From NCBI GenBank assembly GCA_946807835.1, contig OX327694.1, forward strand, positions 7,018,001-7,082,000: a stretch of DNA of 64,000 bases, read 5' to 3'. Source of the stretch: Ailanthus altissimus (lineage: Eukaryota > Streptophyta > Magnoliopsida > Sapindales > Simaroubaceae). Positions 48,068 through 61,239 of the stretch are shown here, one piece after another. Both the position numbers and the translations under genes were made by a program. The stretch's first letter is position 1. The number at the start of each line of letters is the position of its first letter. A model generated the notes under the pieces. That model was given only the letters and a program-made list of their open reading frames with translations, searched no databases and was not told the origin of the DNA.

Positions 48068-48829
48068 ATGGACAATGCCCAAAAAAAGGAAGACGTTCGG
48101 ACATCCGCAACCATGTCTGCACCTCCATTACCACCAAAATATGTCATGCTCAATGACACCAATAACCAAAGCCTAAAACCCCATCCTCACCGGTGCAATC
48201 TCCCTCGCTATCATTCTAATCGTTTCGGGCATCGAAGATCTGGAGGAAATTGTTGCCTCAAATGTATATGCTGTTGCTACTGTTTCCTCTTCATCATCAT
48301 CATTACTCTCACACTCGTTTCTTACATTCTTTATACGGCTTATAAACCTGAAGTTCCTACATACAAAATTGAAAATTTCGGTGCGAAATCTTTCAATTTG
48401 CTAGCTGATTTTAGCCTCAATACTCAACTAGCCGTGACTGTTAAGGCTAATAATCCCAATGAATTTATAGAATTGAAATATGGCAAGGACAGCTTGGTTA
48501 CCGTGGCCTACACGGGTAAAACTCTTTGTTCAGGCAAGATTCCGGAATTTTATCAACCCTAAAAGAATGTATCTCTGTTCACGATTCCATTGAGTGGAAA
48601 GTGTGAATTTGGTTCGGGACTTCAAGAATCTCTTATGGCGGACAAGAAAGCAGGGAGAATCCCTTTACTCATAGTAGTGAAGGCGCCAGTTCTCATTGAA
48701 CTTAGCCAGTTCCCATTGAAGGAGGTCGTGCCTCAAATTCAGTGCTATGTGGTTGTTAATAACTTGCAACCAGGCCAGAAGATTCAGATCTTGTCGTCGA
48801 GATGTGAGGTTAAAGATTTTGAGGTTTGA
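48068..48829 (+). pseudogene. NDR1/HIN1-like (LEA-2 domain) membrane protein gene with an in-frame stop
   Basis: NHL proteins are plasma-membrane-anchored LEA-2 proteins, many linked to defence or abiotic stress. One exon is open from ATG 48068 (or the internal ATG at 48113). A basic and Cys-rich N-terminus (residues 43-72) precedes a single membrane segment at about 69-93. The LEA-2 fold follows, with the family NPN motif at 129-131. A TAA at 48560-48562, after FYQP at residue 164, interrupts the frame. The same frame then continues without another stop for 88 residues to 48829, still NHL-like (KNVSLFTIPLSG, ending SSRCEVKDFEV). A single stop in an otherwise intact 253-codon frame points to a very young pseudogene, a polymorphic null or a sequence error. 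The truncated 164-aa form would lack the second half of the LEA-2 domain. Confidence 0.85.
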
Positions 48830-48834
48830 TATCA

Positions 48835-50470
48835 GTTCATCTTTCGTATTTCTTTTATGGGAAGGAAGGGAGAAGCGAAATGTATAGCATTCGGCACCTA
48901 CTTTTATTTCAATTTTCGGAGAGAAACTTTTAATCAGACCTTGCTCTTTATGTTATGCATCGGTTTGCCAGTCAATATTGAGTTCACTCTTCAGAAAAAT
49001 ATATGTGTAGGGTAGCTTTATGTTTAAAAGTTGGATTGTAGATGTCATTTAAATTTTCTGATATGCGGTAACAATTTCTTGCAATTTGAAGTACTAAGTA
49101 GACAAAGAAATCCTGCTACTAATTGAATATGATAATGATTAATGTTACTACTTACTGGAATGATTGAGTCAACCTCGGCGTGTTTGTGCAATCAGAAATG
49201 CTTTATTTGGGAAGTTAGTGGTTCATCTATACGAAGTAAATTTAGAAAACAAGTATGACCTTTGCCCTTTTCAGCCTAACATTCAAGCATTGTTCTGTAA
49301 GTTGTCTTTGATCAGTTCATACTTCATATATATTCAAGGCTTCCGATGCTCTTTGTTGGAGCTTTCTCATCAATCTGGCTGCTATACTGCTACCTAGTAA
49401 ATTTCTTTATTGGACTAAAGGGAGAATTCTTCATATGTTCTTTTTGGTGCCAAAGGATTGAGACATGAAATTGATCTTGAAGTTAATGCACTGATGCAAA
49501 TTTAAACATAGCAAAATGAAGTCAATTTCAACCAAAAATAATTGACTGGCGAAGACAAAAGTCTTCATTAACTAATGGAACAAATAATAACAAGAAGGTG
49601 CTCACAAAATATGCTGATATTTTGGAAAGGCCATGAAGAGAAAAAGAAACAAAACAGATCAACATAAATCTCAGAAATGGAGGGAAAAGTAATAAGTCAA
49701 AAAAAAAAAGATTTCTAATTAGACTCTACTGGCAAATTTGCAAGCCATTTCTACTTTACCCTGAAGCCCATTTAAGTTCCAGGCCCCTTTGCATGCCTTG
49801 AAACCATGAGATTTGGCAGGATTCTATAGGATATCATTAGACTACGTCCTACAGAAATAATAACTAATCATTATCTATTTTATCCTTTTTCCTAATTATT
49901 GTTATTATTATTATTTGTTATGATTCTTATGAAACTAATTATTATCTTGGCTTGGCTTGCAACACTACAGCTTCTTCAAAACAAGATGTCATGATGGTGC
50001 CTTCAATCCAACGGGGTTCAGATCCAAATTTTTGTGAATTTCACTCAAACCAAATTATAATTATTAAATATTGATTTTAAGTTACTTGAATGTCAATCCC
50101 ATTAGTATGAGATACGTCTTTGGTTTCTTGATGATCATATCACCATCAAGTATTTTTTTTTTAATACAACACACACACACTCCTCCCTTCTCCCCCTTTC
50201 CCACAACATGCGGATCGAACCCCCGACCTATGATGATTTTGTATTGATTGTTACACTCTCAAGTCTAATAATTCTGATAGATTCCTCATCTTTTCAAGAA
50301 AACTTGCATGGTTATCAATCCTATCGAACAAGACTTATATGCAATCTCACAAGCAAAACAATAGCCATCCAAAGTGCTGATAGAATGCCGATATTTAATC
50401 CTGAAACCCCCTTTATATAAACAAACGAGTTAAGTGGTTGGCATGCATAGAACAAAATGAACCAATTATT
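48835..50470. other. Intergenic, no gene seen
   Basis: The first part is probably the 3' UTR of the NHL-type gene. A pol III B-box-like GGTTCGATCCG on the minus strand lies at 50211-50221 next to a CA run (about 50,169-50,180), perhaps a SINE scrap. The ORF at 49164-49397 has no recognisable domain. Confidence 0.45.
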
Positions 50471-50519
50471 ATTTACATATTGATATTCTCCCAGTATTGT
50501 TGCTCAAGAAAGCATGCAA

Positions 50520-50690
50520 TAATGAAATAAAACGATATGAGAGTCCGTGAAATGAATTTCATGACCTTTTGTGCCCTCTGGTCATCATCATTCGCAGCCA
50601 AGCTTTGTTCCCATGCCTTATCAAAACGACCCCACTTCGCCTCTGCAACAATTTGCATGCCAATATTGGTTTGGTCACCAGCCCAAATAT
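50520..50690 (-). other. Exon-like open fragment, family unknown
   Basis: On the minus strand a TTGCAG acceptor-like sequence precedes an open stretch reading AKWGRFDKAWEQSLAANDDD and on to KVMKFISRTL. The composition looks protein-like and differs from the low-complexity ORFs nearby. I do not recognise the family and found no partner exons or start, so it may be a relic exon or chance. Confidence 0.2.
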
Positions 50691-50749
50691 ATATAAATAT
50701 AAAGAGAGATGTGGGTTTGATTACCAATTCCTCTGACTGCAGTGTCATG

Positions 50750-51680
50750 TGCGAACAACCACGTAGTCTATTGTTCCTTGAAGCACTTTGTTTTTGTTAT
50801 ATTTCACTTTATCCTACAGCAACAAATAATGAGCAGTTGGGGTCACTGTGGCAGTGCGTGTGAATTAAGGATCATCAGTCCTATTCTATGTTCTATTGAC
50901 AAATGTGATATGGGTCCGAGGACCAAATTGGTTTAACTGTCCTTTTATTTTCCTCTCTCTCTCTCTCTCTCTTCTTTGTAATTAATTGACTTTTAATTTC
51001 CTCACATAAACCAACCAATTAACCAACTTGGAAGTGTTTTGTCTTATCACGATCATAATCAAAAGTGTTGAAAAAATTCAGCAACTTGCAAATATTTAAT
51101 AATTAAGTTTTATTTGGCTTATCATAACCCATCTAAGATAATCATATTTCTTCTTGTGGGTGGTTCAATATTTCAATCTTAATTATCAAAGTTGAAATCT
51201 CCTTCACGCCAATGTTGAGCAGTGGCTTTTTTTATTCATGTAATGACTTATATTTTCAATGATAAAAGAAAATGAGAAGTTTCTAAGGGAAAAAAAAATA
51301 TAGACTGGAGAATTTGACTCCAAGAGAAGCTTGAGTTGGTTCTTGACAAGTGTCCCGATAACTTGTGTGTAGTGGAGCAGTTTTCCTAAAAAACCAGAAC
51401 TGTCCCGTGCCACTCTCTTCGCTTTTCAAACCCACTCCTCCTGAAAATCACCCACAAAATTTCAGCAACTGTTTTATTGCTTCAGTTCCTCTGAAGCTTC
51501 TTTTCTTATAGTTCTTTTTCAGTTTTCACCAGCTAAAACACACCATAGCAGTTTCAAGTACAAAGTGTACTCTCTATTTTTCTACTCCATGCAACCTGTA
51601 AATCATCAGAACCAGCGTTAGCGGCAAGGTTTGATTCCTTGCCCATCATAGCTCAGCTACTCAACAAGCCCTGTAGAGTT
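50750..51680. other. Upstream region of the IST1-like gene
   Basis: Contains a CT run at about 50,953-50,972 and, from about 51,420, a C/T-rich stretch that probably includes promoter and 5' UTR of the IST1-like gene. No separate gene is supported. Confidence 0.5.
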
Positions 51681-51686
51681 CCAAAT

Positions 51687-54546
51687 ATGTTTGGCTTCTT
51701 GTTTGGTTGGCGAAAAGCTTCCAATTGGTAACTCCGAATTTTTGGTTCTCTGGTTTCTTCTTTTATTGTTTCTTTTAACTTTTGTGATGTTTGCATGTGT
51801 TTTCTTATTGCAGTAAAAAGCTGATAAAGCAGCTCCAATGCCGCCTCAAGCTGCTGAAGAATAAGAGATGTTCTGTTGTGAGACTTTTACGCCAGGACGT
51901 GGCCGAGCTCATCAAAATTGGACGTGAAGAAAGTGCCTTCAACCGGGTACGCTAAATTTGCAAATTTCTGTAGTTCCCACATTAATTGAAGTGCTCCTCT
52001 GTTTCCTAAAAAGGTTTTGTATTGTTTGTTATTAATTTTTTTTCTTCTTTCCGTAATCTTTGATCTTTGTGTTGTTTTTCAGGCTGATCAGCTCGCGAAA
52101 GATGAAATTACAATGGCAGTGTATAAATTGTTGGACAACTTCTGTGAGTTCATCCGCATGAACCTGTCATATATTCGCAAACGCAAGTATGAATAACCAA
52201 TCCCCGTTCCTAGCTTCATAAAACTTCAAAACTATTTCCTTAGATTAAATTTCATATTAGAATTTCAACATCAGTCAGAACTAATAAGAATAAATGTCAA
52301 TTCAATCTGACCTTCTACCTATTCAGTCTAATTGACTGCCAATCCACTTTTAATTCTAGTTGACTTCAAGGTTTCATCTAATTTGCTATTGATTATACTC
52401 TGATCACTGTCAATTGTACTCTGATTAACTGTCATGGATTCGCTTCCAATTTGGTTAGTTGGTAGATTTGTTTCTTTAGTTGTTGATGGACTTTGCAGCT
52501 AATATGTTATGTGGTGTTTCAGGGATATCCCTAATGATATCAACGAAGCAGTTTCAAGTCTTATATTTGCTTCTTCAAGATGTGGGGAACTTCCTGAGCT
52601 TCGTGTGATCCGGAAGCTCTTTGAAGAGCGCTATGGTCAGAGATTTGCAGAGGGTGCTGCTGAACTACTTCCAGGAAATCTTGTGAACTGTCAGGTTGTA
52701 ATGCTTAAAATAAGGTTCAATTTTGTGGGGGTTTTTTTTTTTATTTCAAAAGTCTGTTTGATGATCAACTAATGTAAATCTGTAACATTATTGCTACAGA
52801 TAATAGAAAAACTCTCCATGAACTCAGTATCCGATGATGTGAAACACCAATTAGTGAATCAAGTAGCTAAGAATTACTGGCTTCGACCGGAGCTTTTGGC
52901 ACTAGAATATACTTCTGAACTGCAGCAGGTAACTAGTGATTAAACTCTTTTATCATTGTGTTAAAAGAAATGTTTGAAGCTTTCAACCAGATTGTTTATG
53001 TTCTCAATGTTATGTTATGCATCTGCAGGTGCAAGAAAATAGTGTCCCTCGAGTTCTAGATAAAGATGTTTATACCTTTTATAACAGAAACGAAGAATGC
53101 CAAAAGGAAACTTCAGATGCAAACAAGATACAAGACATTCATGTTGATTCATCATTAACTAGCACCAGACAAAATCAATCTCGCTCTCACTCTTACCAAA
53201 ATTCCGATGCAGTTAGTACTTCACTTAGTTCTTCTGTCGTCCAGCAATCCTCACCAGATGCATCTGACTCACCAATTACTCGTAAAGCGGATGAAGTAGG
53301 AAATCTTGCACAATTTGATTCACAATATGGATTCTCAGTTGTTACTCATCATACTAAAGAAAGGCAGATAAGTGGCAGGATTAATGCCGCCACTGCAGTA
53401 CACGGGAAGGACAGAATAACTGGAGCATCTTCTTCAGAAAGTTTGCCTCAATTTCACGAGGAAAAAGTAGTCTATCTTGATCTTATAGAGGAGTTTCAAT
53501 CTTCCAAGAGGAAAAATGAAGATTGCCAGGACCAGAGGTTATTCAAGTTCAAACAATCTTCCCTGCCAAAGACACAAACAATAGATGCTTGTAATGAAAG
53601 TTTTATCAGTCAATACGACTCATGGAGTGACAAATCAAGCTCAAGGAGTTCTAGAAAGAGTGTAAAGGCATCGAGGAGACAACCAAGGAGGAGATCTCTG
53701 TCTATTGAAAATTCAGGCATAAAGGATATAGAATGTCAAATTTATTATGAAAAGCCACGCAAGAGTTCAAGCAGCAAGCACAGAGAACACCAAAAGAAGT
53801 CTGCAGTAGAAGAAAGCAAGCAATCATGCTATGCGCAAACGACCCCAAAGCAAGGTAGCTGCATAGGATCAGGAAGTAACTTTCAATCATGTAAATGCAA
53901 ATATGACCAAATGAGATCGTGCTGGCACAGCCATTTCAGTAGCCAAATGTATGATCACAGCTTGGAACATTCATGTTGCTGTTATATAGATGATGACGAA
54001 AAAGAAGGGGAAGTTCGACCTTCTAAGCTGCAAATAGGAATCAAAAAGCCGGTGAGGTATCAAATATCTCATCTCAAACGTGAAAATCTTTGCGATCATT
54101 TTGACCAGCGCCACCGTTTGCAGAATATAGAATCAGTTGAAGATATCCAAAAGCCTACTCTTCCTCAGAATCCAAGAAGAAAAAGCTATGACAATGGTGC
54201 CACTGAGTATAAAGTTTTCACCTACCCAGATCGTTTGTCAAATGAAGACATTCAAAGAACCAATCGAAAAGTGATGGACTGTGATTCTCCCAGGAGGTAT
54301 GCTGCTTTCAATAGTTTATGCTCAGAGGCCGCTTCTTGGACAGGAAAGAAACCAAAGCCCCCTTACTTGACTGTCAAGACAATGCCTCCAGAGCGGACTA
54401 AAGAAGCCTGCACAGGGAATATTCTGCGATGCAAATCATTCCCCTGTCAATATCCTGATCATGTTCATCCTAAGTTGCCAGATTATGATGATATAGCAGC
54501 TAAATTCATGGCTCTCAAGAAAGAGCGTCGGCAGAATAATCATTGA
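51687..54546 (+). CDS. IST1-like protein (ESCRT-III associated), six exons
   Basis: IST1 proteins bind VPS4 and LIP5 and tune ESCRT-III action in multivesicular-body sorting at endosomes. Exons: 51687-51727, 51814-51946, 52083-52186, 52523-52694, 52800-52928, 53029-54546. All introns are GT-AG and the phases join cleanly, giving 698 aa. The N-terminal IST1 domain (about residues 10-180) starts MFGFLFGWRKASNCKKLIKQ and contains LRQDVAELIKIGREESAFNR and MNLSYIRKRKDIPNDINEAV. The helical end ENLS-type region runs through exon 5 (residues 151-193). The rest, about 505 residues from one long exon, is a Ser-, Gln- and Lys-rich low-complexity tail, ending near the conserved LPDYDDIAAKFMALKKER, probably a partner-binding motif. 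Plant IST1-like proteins vary greatly in tail length, so this size is normal. No break is seen. Confidence 0.93.
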
Positions 54547-57500
54547 AGCAACCTGCAATATATCATACATAGGAATTGCTTTCATCTTTTGGGGCACTTC
54601 TGGTACCCTGTTTTAGGAGCTCCCTATACAACTGTTTTTCATTTTTCCTCTGTGTAGCATTATTTTGGACAATTCTTTATTTTCTTTATTAGAGTCAAGT
54701 TAAAACGATTTGTTCTTAAATTAGCGGCTCCTCAAAATGTAGAAAGCTCAAAATCAATTCTTAGTCAATGTTCATGATGGTTTGCATTCTGCATACTAAC
54801 AAAATTCTATATTTTTATTAAGGTGTGTTTCAGAATATAGCATTGTAGAGATGCTCCCTATTCTGAAACCCCTAACCCGAGAAATGTATCTTATGACAAG
54901 CGAATTTTTTTTTTTTTTAAAAAAAAAATTTATTGCAACTGTGGGGAGGATATAGAGTGACTCAAACTACATTCCATAGGTGTGTGTATGAGGAGAAAAA
55001 ATCTAGTAAATTGAAGGGGTACCACATCATTCGGACAACAACCTAATAAAGTATTGACACATATGTATTTATGTTAAAAATTATTAAATAAGTGGTAGTT
55101 AAAATAAATGAAAAGACAAATATCACAACATAATTGGATGGTTGTACTACCTCTAATGTGCTAAAGTTTCAGGTGGACTACCTCAATTTCCATCAACACA
55201 AGAGGATTTTAATTTGTTACCCTTTTGAACATCGAGCCCTCGAACAATTTATCTTAAAGACAATAATGACAACAATCAGAACAATATATTTGCTTGTGTG
55301 TGTAAAGTGAGTGATCGATGATAGTGAAGTTGAACTTCAAAGATAATTATCTTTTTGTCTTTACATTTTGGAACGACTAAAAAATGCACCATCTTTCTTT
55401 AAGAAAAAAAAATACTCTTTATACTTAATTCGATGTTTATTAAAAGAAGTTGTATGTAAAAGAGTATTTATAAGGATCAATAGAATTTTAATGTTGATTA
55501 TTTTAATGTTAAATACCATAAATTAAATTAGTAGAAGAGAATTAAACGAATTAATTGTGAATGTGAGTTTTGTATTTAAATGGAACGAATAATTACCTAT
55601 AATTTATAGGGTATGAATTCAAATCATTCTTCATGTATGCATGTGAATTTAATGAATAATTTTTACATTTTTTAGGTAAGAATGACAAAATAATTCGTAA
55701 ATTTATTAAAATTTATTCTTATTAGAAAAGATTTAATAAAGCTCTAAGTAGATTTAGGATGATTTTGATATATAAAATTAAAATTCGCAACGAGTTTAAA
55801 ATAAGTACGAATTTAGTGAAATATTTATAAATACTCATTAAAAAAAATTTAATATTTTATTTTAAAATAAATACGAATACAAAATTAAGGACAAACGTCC
55901 TAAATACAATCCACTGCCATCCTTAATTTTAAGAGATATTATGCCAAGTTTGAGATGGACTTTTAAATCTTTTTTTTTTATTAAAATTAAGAAATACTAA
56001 TGAAAATGAAAATTATAATTTGATCCTTTCTAATTTTTTGTAAAATATCTTACCTATTCATAGAATTTGTGGGTCATTGAGTTGATTTACATGAATTTTG
56101 GATGTTGGATCAGATTTAGGCCTCGGAACCATGTAGGCTACCTTGTTTTAGGGGCCTGATTAGCCTCTAATGTTGGTCGCTCCTCTGTTTTGCAGCAGGC
56201 TAATTGGACCGTGTGGATAAAAATTCCCCTGCCAATAAAATCAAATGTTTTTCTGAAAACCAACCAAAATATCAATAATTCTTAAGTAAATGATTTCCTT
56301 CAGAGATACCCTCCCGCCCAAGCCCATTTAAAAGTACTATGCTTGCCGGAGCCTAAAGCTGGACTTGGCCTGGTTTTGTTTCTCCAATGAAAAAGGCTTA
56401 ATCGTGGACCCAATTAACCATCCTTTTCTTGGCTTTCATTTTTTTTTTAACTTTTTGAGAAATGGTGTTCTAAGAGCGGTTTTTTTTTTTTAATGTTACA
56501 ATAAATTTATTAATATTTACAATCAAATATTTATTAAGACTTACAATAAATAATATTTATTGTAACGCAGTTTGCAAATCTAAACCAAAAAAAACCAAAA
56601 TCATTTCACTAAAATTAAAAAAAAATCTACCATAAAAAAAATCAGCACTTATTGGGTAAGGGACTACCGAAATTACTCGAAATTGTTATTCAAATGTGAT
56701 CTCGAAATATTTAGTCCCAATAAGAGAGGGACTTGGCCCCGCAAATTAGAGGAGCTAGATATAGCATTTGAATTTCTTCCACCACATATCACTCAGCTAA
56801 GATGGGAAATAGGCAAGTTTGAACTCAACATTAAAACCAATATTAATACCATGTGTCTAATAGGAATTTATAATTATTTTCGTTTTATATTACCTACTTA
56901 ACTTCATATATTATTGTTCATTATGTTACCAATTTGATATTAGTTTGACATTTTTTTGAATATTTGTTGCTACTAAATCCTAGACTTTACATTTTCCAAA
57001 TGACTCTAAAGAGCCCGCAAAAGCTTTTTGTGAACCATCGTGCATAAATATTTAATAATATAAAGAATGAAGGAAATAAAGGAACATGTATGCAATCACC
57101 TTCAATAAATTATATTACCTCTTAATAATATAAGAATGGCGATATCAATTACAATAATAATATATTTACAATATTTTCATTTTAAATAATGTATTATTAA
57201 ATAATAATTGATGTACGTTGTCAAGTAATTGTTAATTTTTTATATTATTATTAATATGATAATTATATAATACTAATTTATAAGTGATATGCTAAATATT
57301 ATATCAATTAATATACAAATTTTATATCTCAAATTTGTTAACATAGTATCATTTTAATTAAAGTAAAAAAAAAAAAAATTTCCGTTGATCGAGTTTTCTT
57401 AATACCAAGGTCTTGCTACATGGTTACGAACTGTAATAGAATCCAACTTTGCCTCAAGCAAACCTATGTTGCTAGCGAATCACTATGTTCATTCATTTCC

Positions 57501-59105
57501 ATGTACTTTCATTTTTAACACTGTTAGCAAATAAAAGACTCTATTAAAAAGACAAAACACTCTTTCTAAAAAGTTAAAAAAAAAAAAATTAGCTACTACA
57601 AATCACCTCCTTCATCTACTAGAGAGAGGAACTTTTAACCGTCTCTCTAGCGGGATAAATGTTTCCTTGATTTGTTTTTTTTTTCTTTCTTCATCCTTCA
57701 TTTTATAGCCACAGGATTCCACCCACAATTACCATCTCCACTAGTTCCACAACCATCTCCTTTGGATTCCGATCAACATTAACCCATCTCCATCTTTATT
57801 AGAATTCGAACACCGCCATTATGGTTGTAAAGATTTTCAATCTTTTCCAACACCATGCTCCCCTCCACCGCTGCCAGCCATTGCATTGAGAAAGTAAAGT
57901 CACCATCGACCCATGCACACTTGCCCTAATTTGGTGGACTAGCATTCCTTTGGGACCTTCAAGCTAGTCCATCGTCAATCGAAGCAAGCAACGTCGCCAC
58001 TATTCCACGCAAGCATATCATAATAGCTCGCGGCTCAACAACTCTTGGTAGCTTCAGTTTCTTACATAATTACTTGGTGTTGAGTGTCATTTTGTTCTTT
58101 AGAAAGATGCAGATGGTTGATTTTATTTAAAGGTTTGTTGTTTTAAAATGTTGGTGCAGAATTATAGTTTTAAACAGTAGTATTTTAAGTTGTCCATTTC
58201 TAATGTGATAATAGTTTTTATTTTTTTTATGTGAGAATAGTTGGTTTCTTTTTTTAAAAGACTTGTGTGTCTTAATTTATAACGTATCTTCAATAATTAA
58301 ATTATTGTTTTGATATAAAATTCTCTTTGTAAAAAGAATTTAAGTTCGGGCATATGTTAATATTTAAATAAATTATATTGTTATGATAGTTTTTTTTATT
58401 GTATTTCAATAAATTCTCTAATATAATATTATTAATTTTTTTAATGATATGATATCTATTTTTTTTATATAAAAAAAAAAAAAAAAAGAAACCTATGTGC
58501 ACGACACCGCACCGCATTACATTCACAAGACAAGGACTTGCAAAAGCACTTTGGTTGTTACCGAATTGAGGGGTGATTCTACCTTTTAGGGCAGTTTCTA
58601 CCATGTTTTGAGTAAAAAAGTTGGAGTTTCATTGGATGAATTCTTTATTCGAAGAAATGGTTGAATTAGTAAAAAGAATAAAATAATGAAAAATTGATGG
58701 GTCCCACGTTCTAGGTTTGTAGCCAATGATTATGCGCCACCACAATGTATCCGATGTCAAATATTTTCCCGCGTGCTCACCACTCATTTTTTTTTTTTAA
58801 CCAATATGATTGCTTTTATTTTCATACAATATAGATTTTGACCATATACGGATTAAATGTTTATTTTATTTTCACATCAAATTCAAGGTCAAATGCTGAA
58901 GGTGAGTGCTTATTACGTGTCATGCTCATCAAGTTGACAAAACTTTCTTCAATTCTAATCTCTTTCTGCTTACCCCTTATTATGCGATATACATTCATGG
59001 ATTAACTTTAATTTTTATTTATTTATTTATGGGTGTCAATTAATTTAACTGGTAGAGTTTTTTTAAGTGAAATCAAGAACTTGAAATTGTAATGTCAATT
59101 GTACT
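54547..59105. other. Intergenic, AT-rich, no gene seen
   Basis: The first part probably holds the IST1-like 3' UTR. A poly-T/poly-A pair lies at about 54,907-54,930. A CT- and proline-codon-like stretch at about 57,700-58,040 (CCATCTCC words) looks like transposon leader or decayed coding DNA, but no frame holds. The ORFs at 56683-56901 and 58302-58604 have no recognisable domain. Confidence 0.5.
55676..55925. mobile_element. Possible MITE related to the insertion in copy B
   Basis: The left end TAAGAATGACA (from about 55,677) and the right end TGCCATCCTTA (to about 55,925) are imperfect inverted repeats. The inner words CAACGAGTTTAAAATAAGTAC and TTTAGTGAAATATTTATAAATAC resemble 46,060-46,140. 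No clean target-site duplication was found. Confidence 0.35.
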
Positions 59106-59109
59106 AGAG

Positions 59110-59110
59110 T

Positions 59111-59158
<48 letters not shown>
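59110..59158. repeat. Compound (TA)n(GA)n microsatellite
   Basis: About 12 TA units run directly into about 12 GA units. Its length and purity make it likely to vary between individuals. Confidence 0.95.
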
Positions 59159-59159
59159 A

Positions 59160-61235
59160 TTTTGATAAATTAATACACTTGAGATTAAAAATATATATTA
59201 ATTAAATAAATATTAATATTAATTAATAAATTAATAAAAATATCACTTATTATTAATATATTATATCAAATAATCTTTATTGTATTTAAGCGAATTAAAT
59301 ATTTTTTTGTTTACAAACTAATTATATTTCATGCATTTTATTTTTTAAAAAAAGTAAAATTTATGAATCTACTTCTTTAAAAGATCAACAAAAATATTCT
59401 TTAATTAAAATGATTAATTTATCAAATAATATTACTTTACAAAGTTTTATTATAATTAGACTTCTAATAAAATATTTTGCACTTACAATCTATGATAAAA
59501 CTTTTACTGTATAGTAACCAAACCTTATTTATTTATTTATTTATTTTTGGTTATGATTCTCGATCCTACTAACTAAATGCAAAGAACACTATCATTGACA
59601 ACGTTGATTAATGTTTTGTTTTACTTGCCATAAACTTTTAGGCATTTACTTGCTTACGTGAAATCAATTTCCAATGTCTAAACTCAAATAATTTTCACTC
59701 GGACATGGTTGTTTACTTGTCACAGGCAGCATCAGCAAAGCAAATATGTAATCATTCGTGGCATATATTATTCATGCCAGAGTGCGTCTTTTTTTATTAT
59801 TTTATTTTATAAATTTGTGTAAAAAGAGGCAGAGAAGTTTTGATCATTTGCTTATTATTTTGGGGGTCAAAGACAAGACAAGGACCACAACCTTTGTCTT
59901 CGTGCACTTGAAATGGTAATTCTCATCAATTTCGAGATAGATATTAGAGCGAACCACGATGCAGGAATGGGTACCACGCGTCCACCAATTTAGCAGAGTC
60001 AACTCTTATTATATTCAAAAGTGGGTCGAATATCTGCCGTTTCAAAACAATATTTTAAAAGGGAAGTGGCTCCTGCGGTCCATTTCTTAGTAAGCTTTTT
60101 ATATAATTACATATGTATGAACTATATATAAACTATTTGATTTGAAGTACTCCTTTGTAGTTGTAGATAATTTAATCTAAACGATATAGTTAATTAGTAT
60201 TTATAGTTCTTTGATTTGGGATAATTAATTTTTTTTACTTTTGATTATTTTTTAATTTGTGAAAAAATATATCATTCTCTTATTAAAAAAAAAATACAAT
60301 ACTTAATCAAAAAGAAAATGTTAATAAATAAGAGTGTCTTAAGAATAAGCAGAAGTGTGATTAATAAATTGTATATAAGCGAGAGTGTTAAATATAAAAG
60401 GTGTATCTGAATAATAAATTGAATGTATTTATATAATAAGTCAAGAATACATGCTTATTTATAATACATAAATTCTAATTCATATTAGAATTTGAATGCA
60501 TAAATCCGCATCAAAGTATGGTTTAATTAAACTTTAGTTAATAGAAATTCTAATCCGTTTCAAATAAAGAAGAATGATTTAAGTGAATTTCTTCACTTGA
60601 GAAAAATAATTATTTATGCAGAATAATAATTATTTAATTAAAATCTTAATAGGACTTAAATTATAGGCTTGGGTTATGCGTGAGTTGGTTGAGCTTATAA
60701 ATAATGAAACCAACAGATGCTTCCCCAAAAGTGAAAGAGTTAAAATATTCTAGATGAACTCCTTCTCTTTTCAGCCAACGAGTACTTCATGTATAATGCT
60801 TCTTGCTTCTTTCCATGAAATCATTGGCTTTAATAGTTGGATCATTTTGAATGGTGGAGATATTTTCGGCATAAATGATGGAAGTGTATCAAAGTATTAC
60901 AAAGCTTCCAGTTTTACTTGGGATATTATCATTATAGTCTTTTCTTTTTTGTCTAATTGTTCTAGAAGTGATAATATTCACTTTTATTTGCAGTTTAGTC
61001 CTTAAACAGTATCATGTAAAAGAAACACTTTCATGTATGTGACATAATAAACATGTAGTTATGCGAGAAAAAATAATAAGTCATTTCTAGCATTTATAAA
61101 AGGATGTAAAAAAATTGGCTAAGCATTACTTCCCTGTTGCTTCCACTATATTATTTCCTGTAATATACTAGCAGATATGTGATAGGATTTTTGACAAATC
61201 TCTCTTTGAATGTGGTAATTAACTAAATTAGATAA
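59160..61235. other. Intergenic, AT-rich, no gene seen
   Basis: There is no supportable gene. The ORF at 60754-61005 has no recognisable domain. ATTT repeats occur near 59,528-59,546. Confidence 0.5.
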
Positions 61236-61239
61236 GGTA

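Noticed and set aside
53702..53890. Minus-strand ORF
   Set aside because: It is a shadow of the last IST1-like exon.
58302..58604. 100-codon minus-strand ORF
   Set aside because: Poly-Phe, Asn and Lys text from T- and A-runs; no domain or transcript signal.
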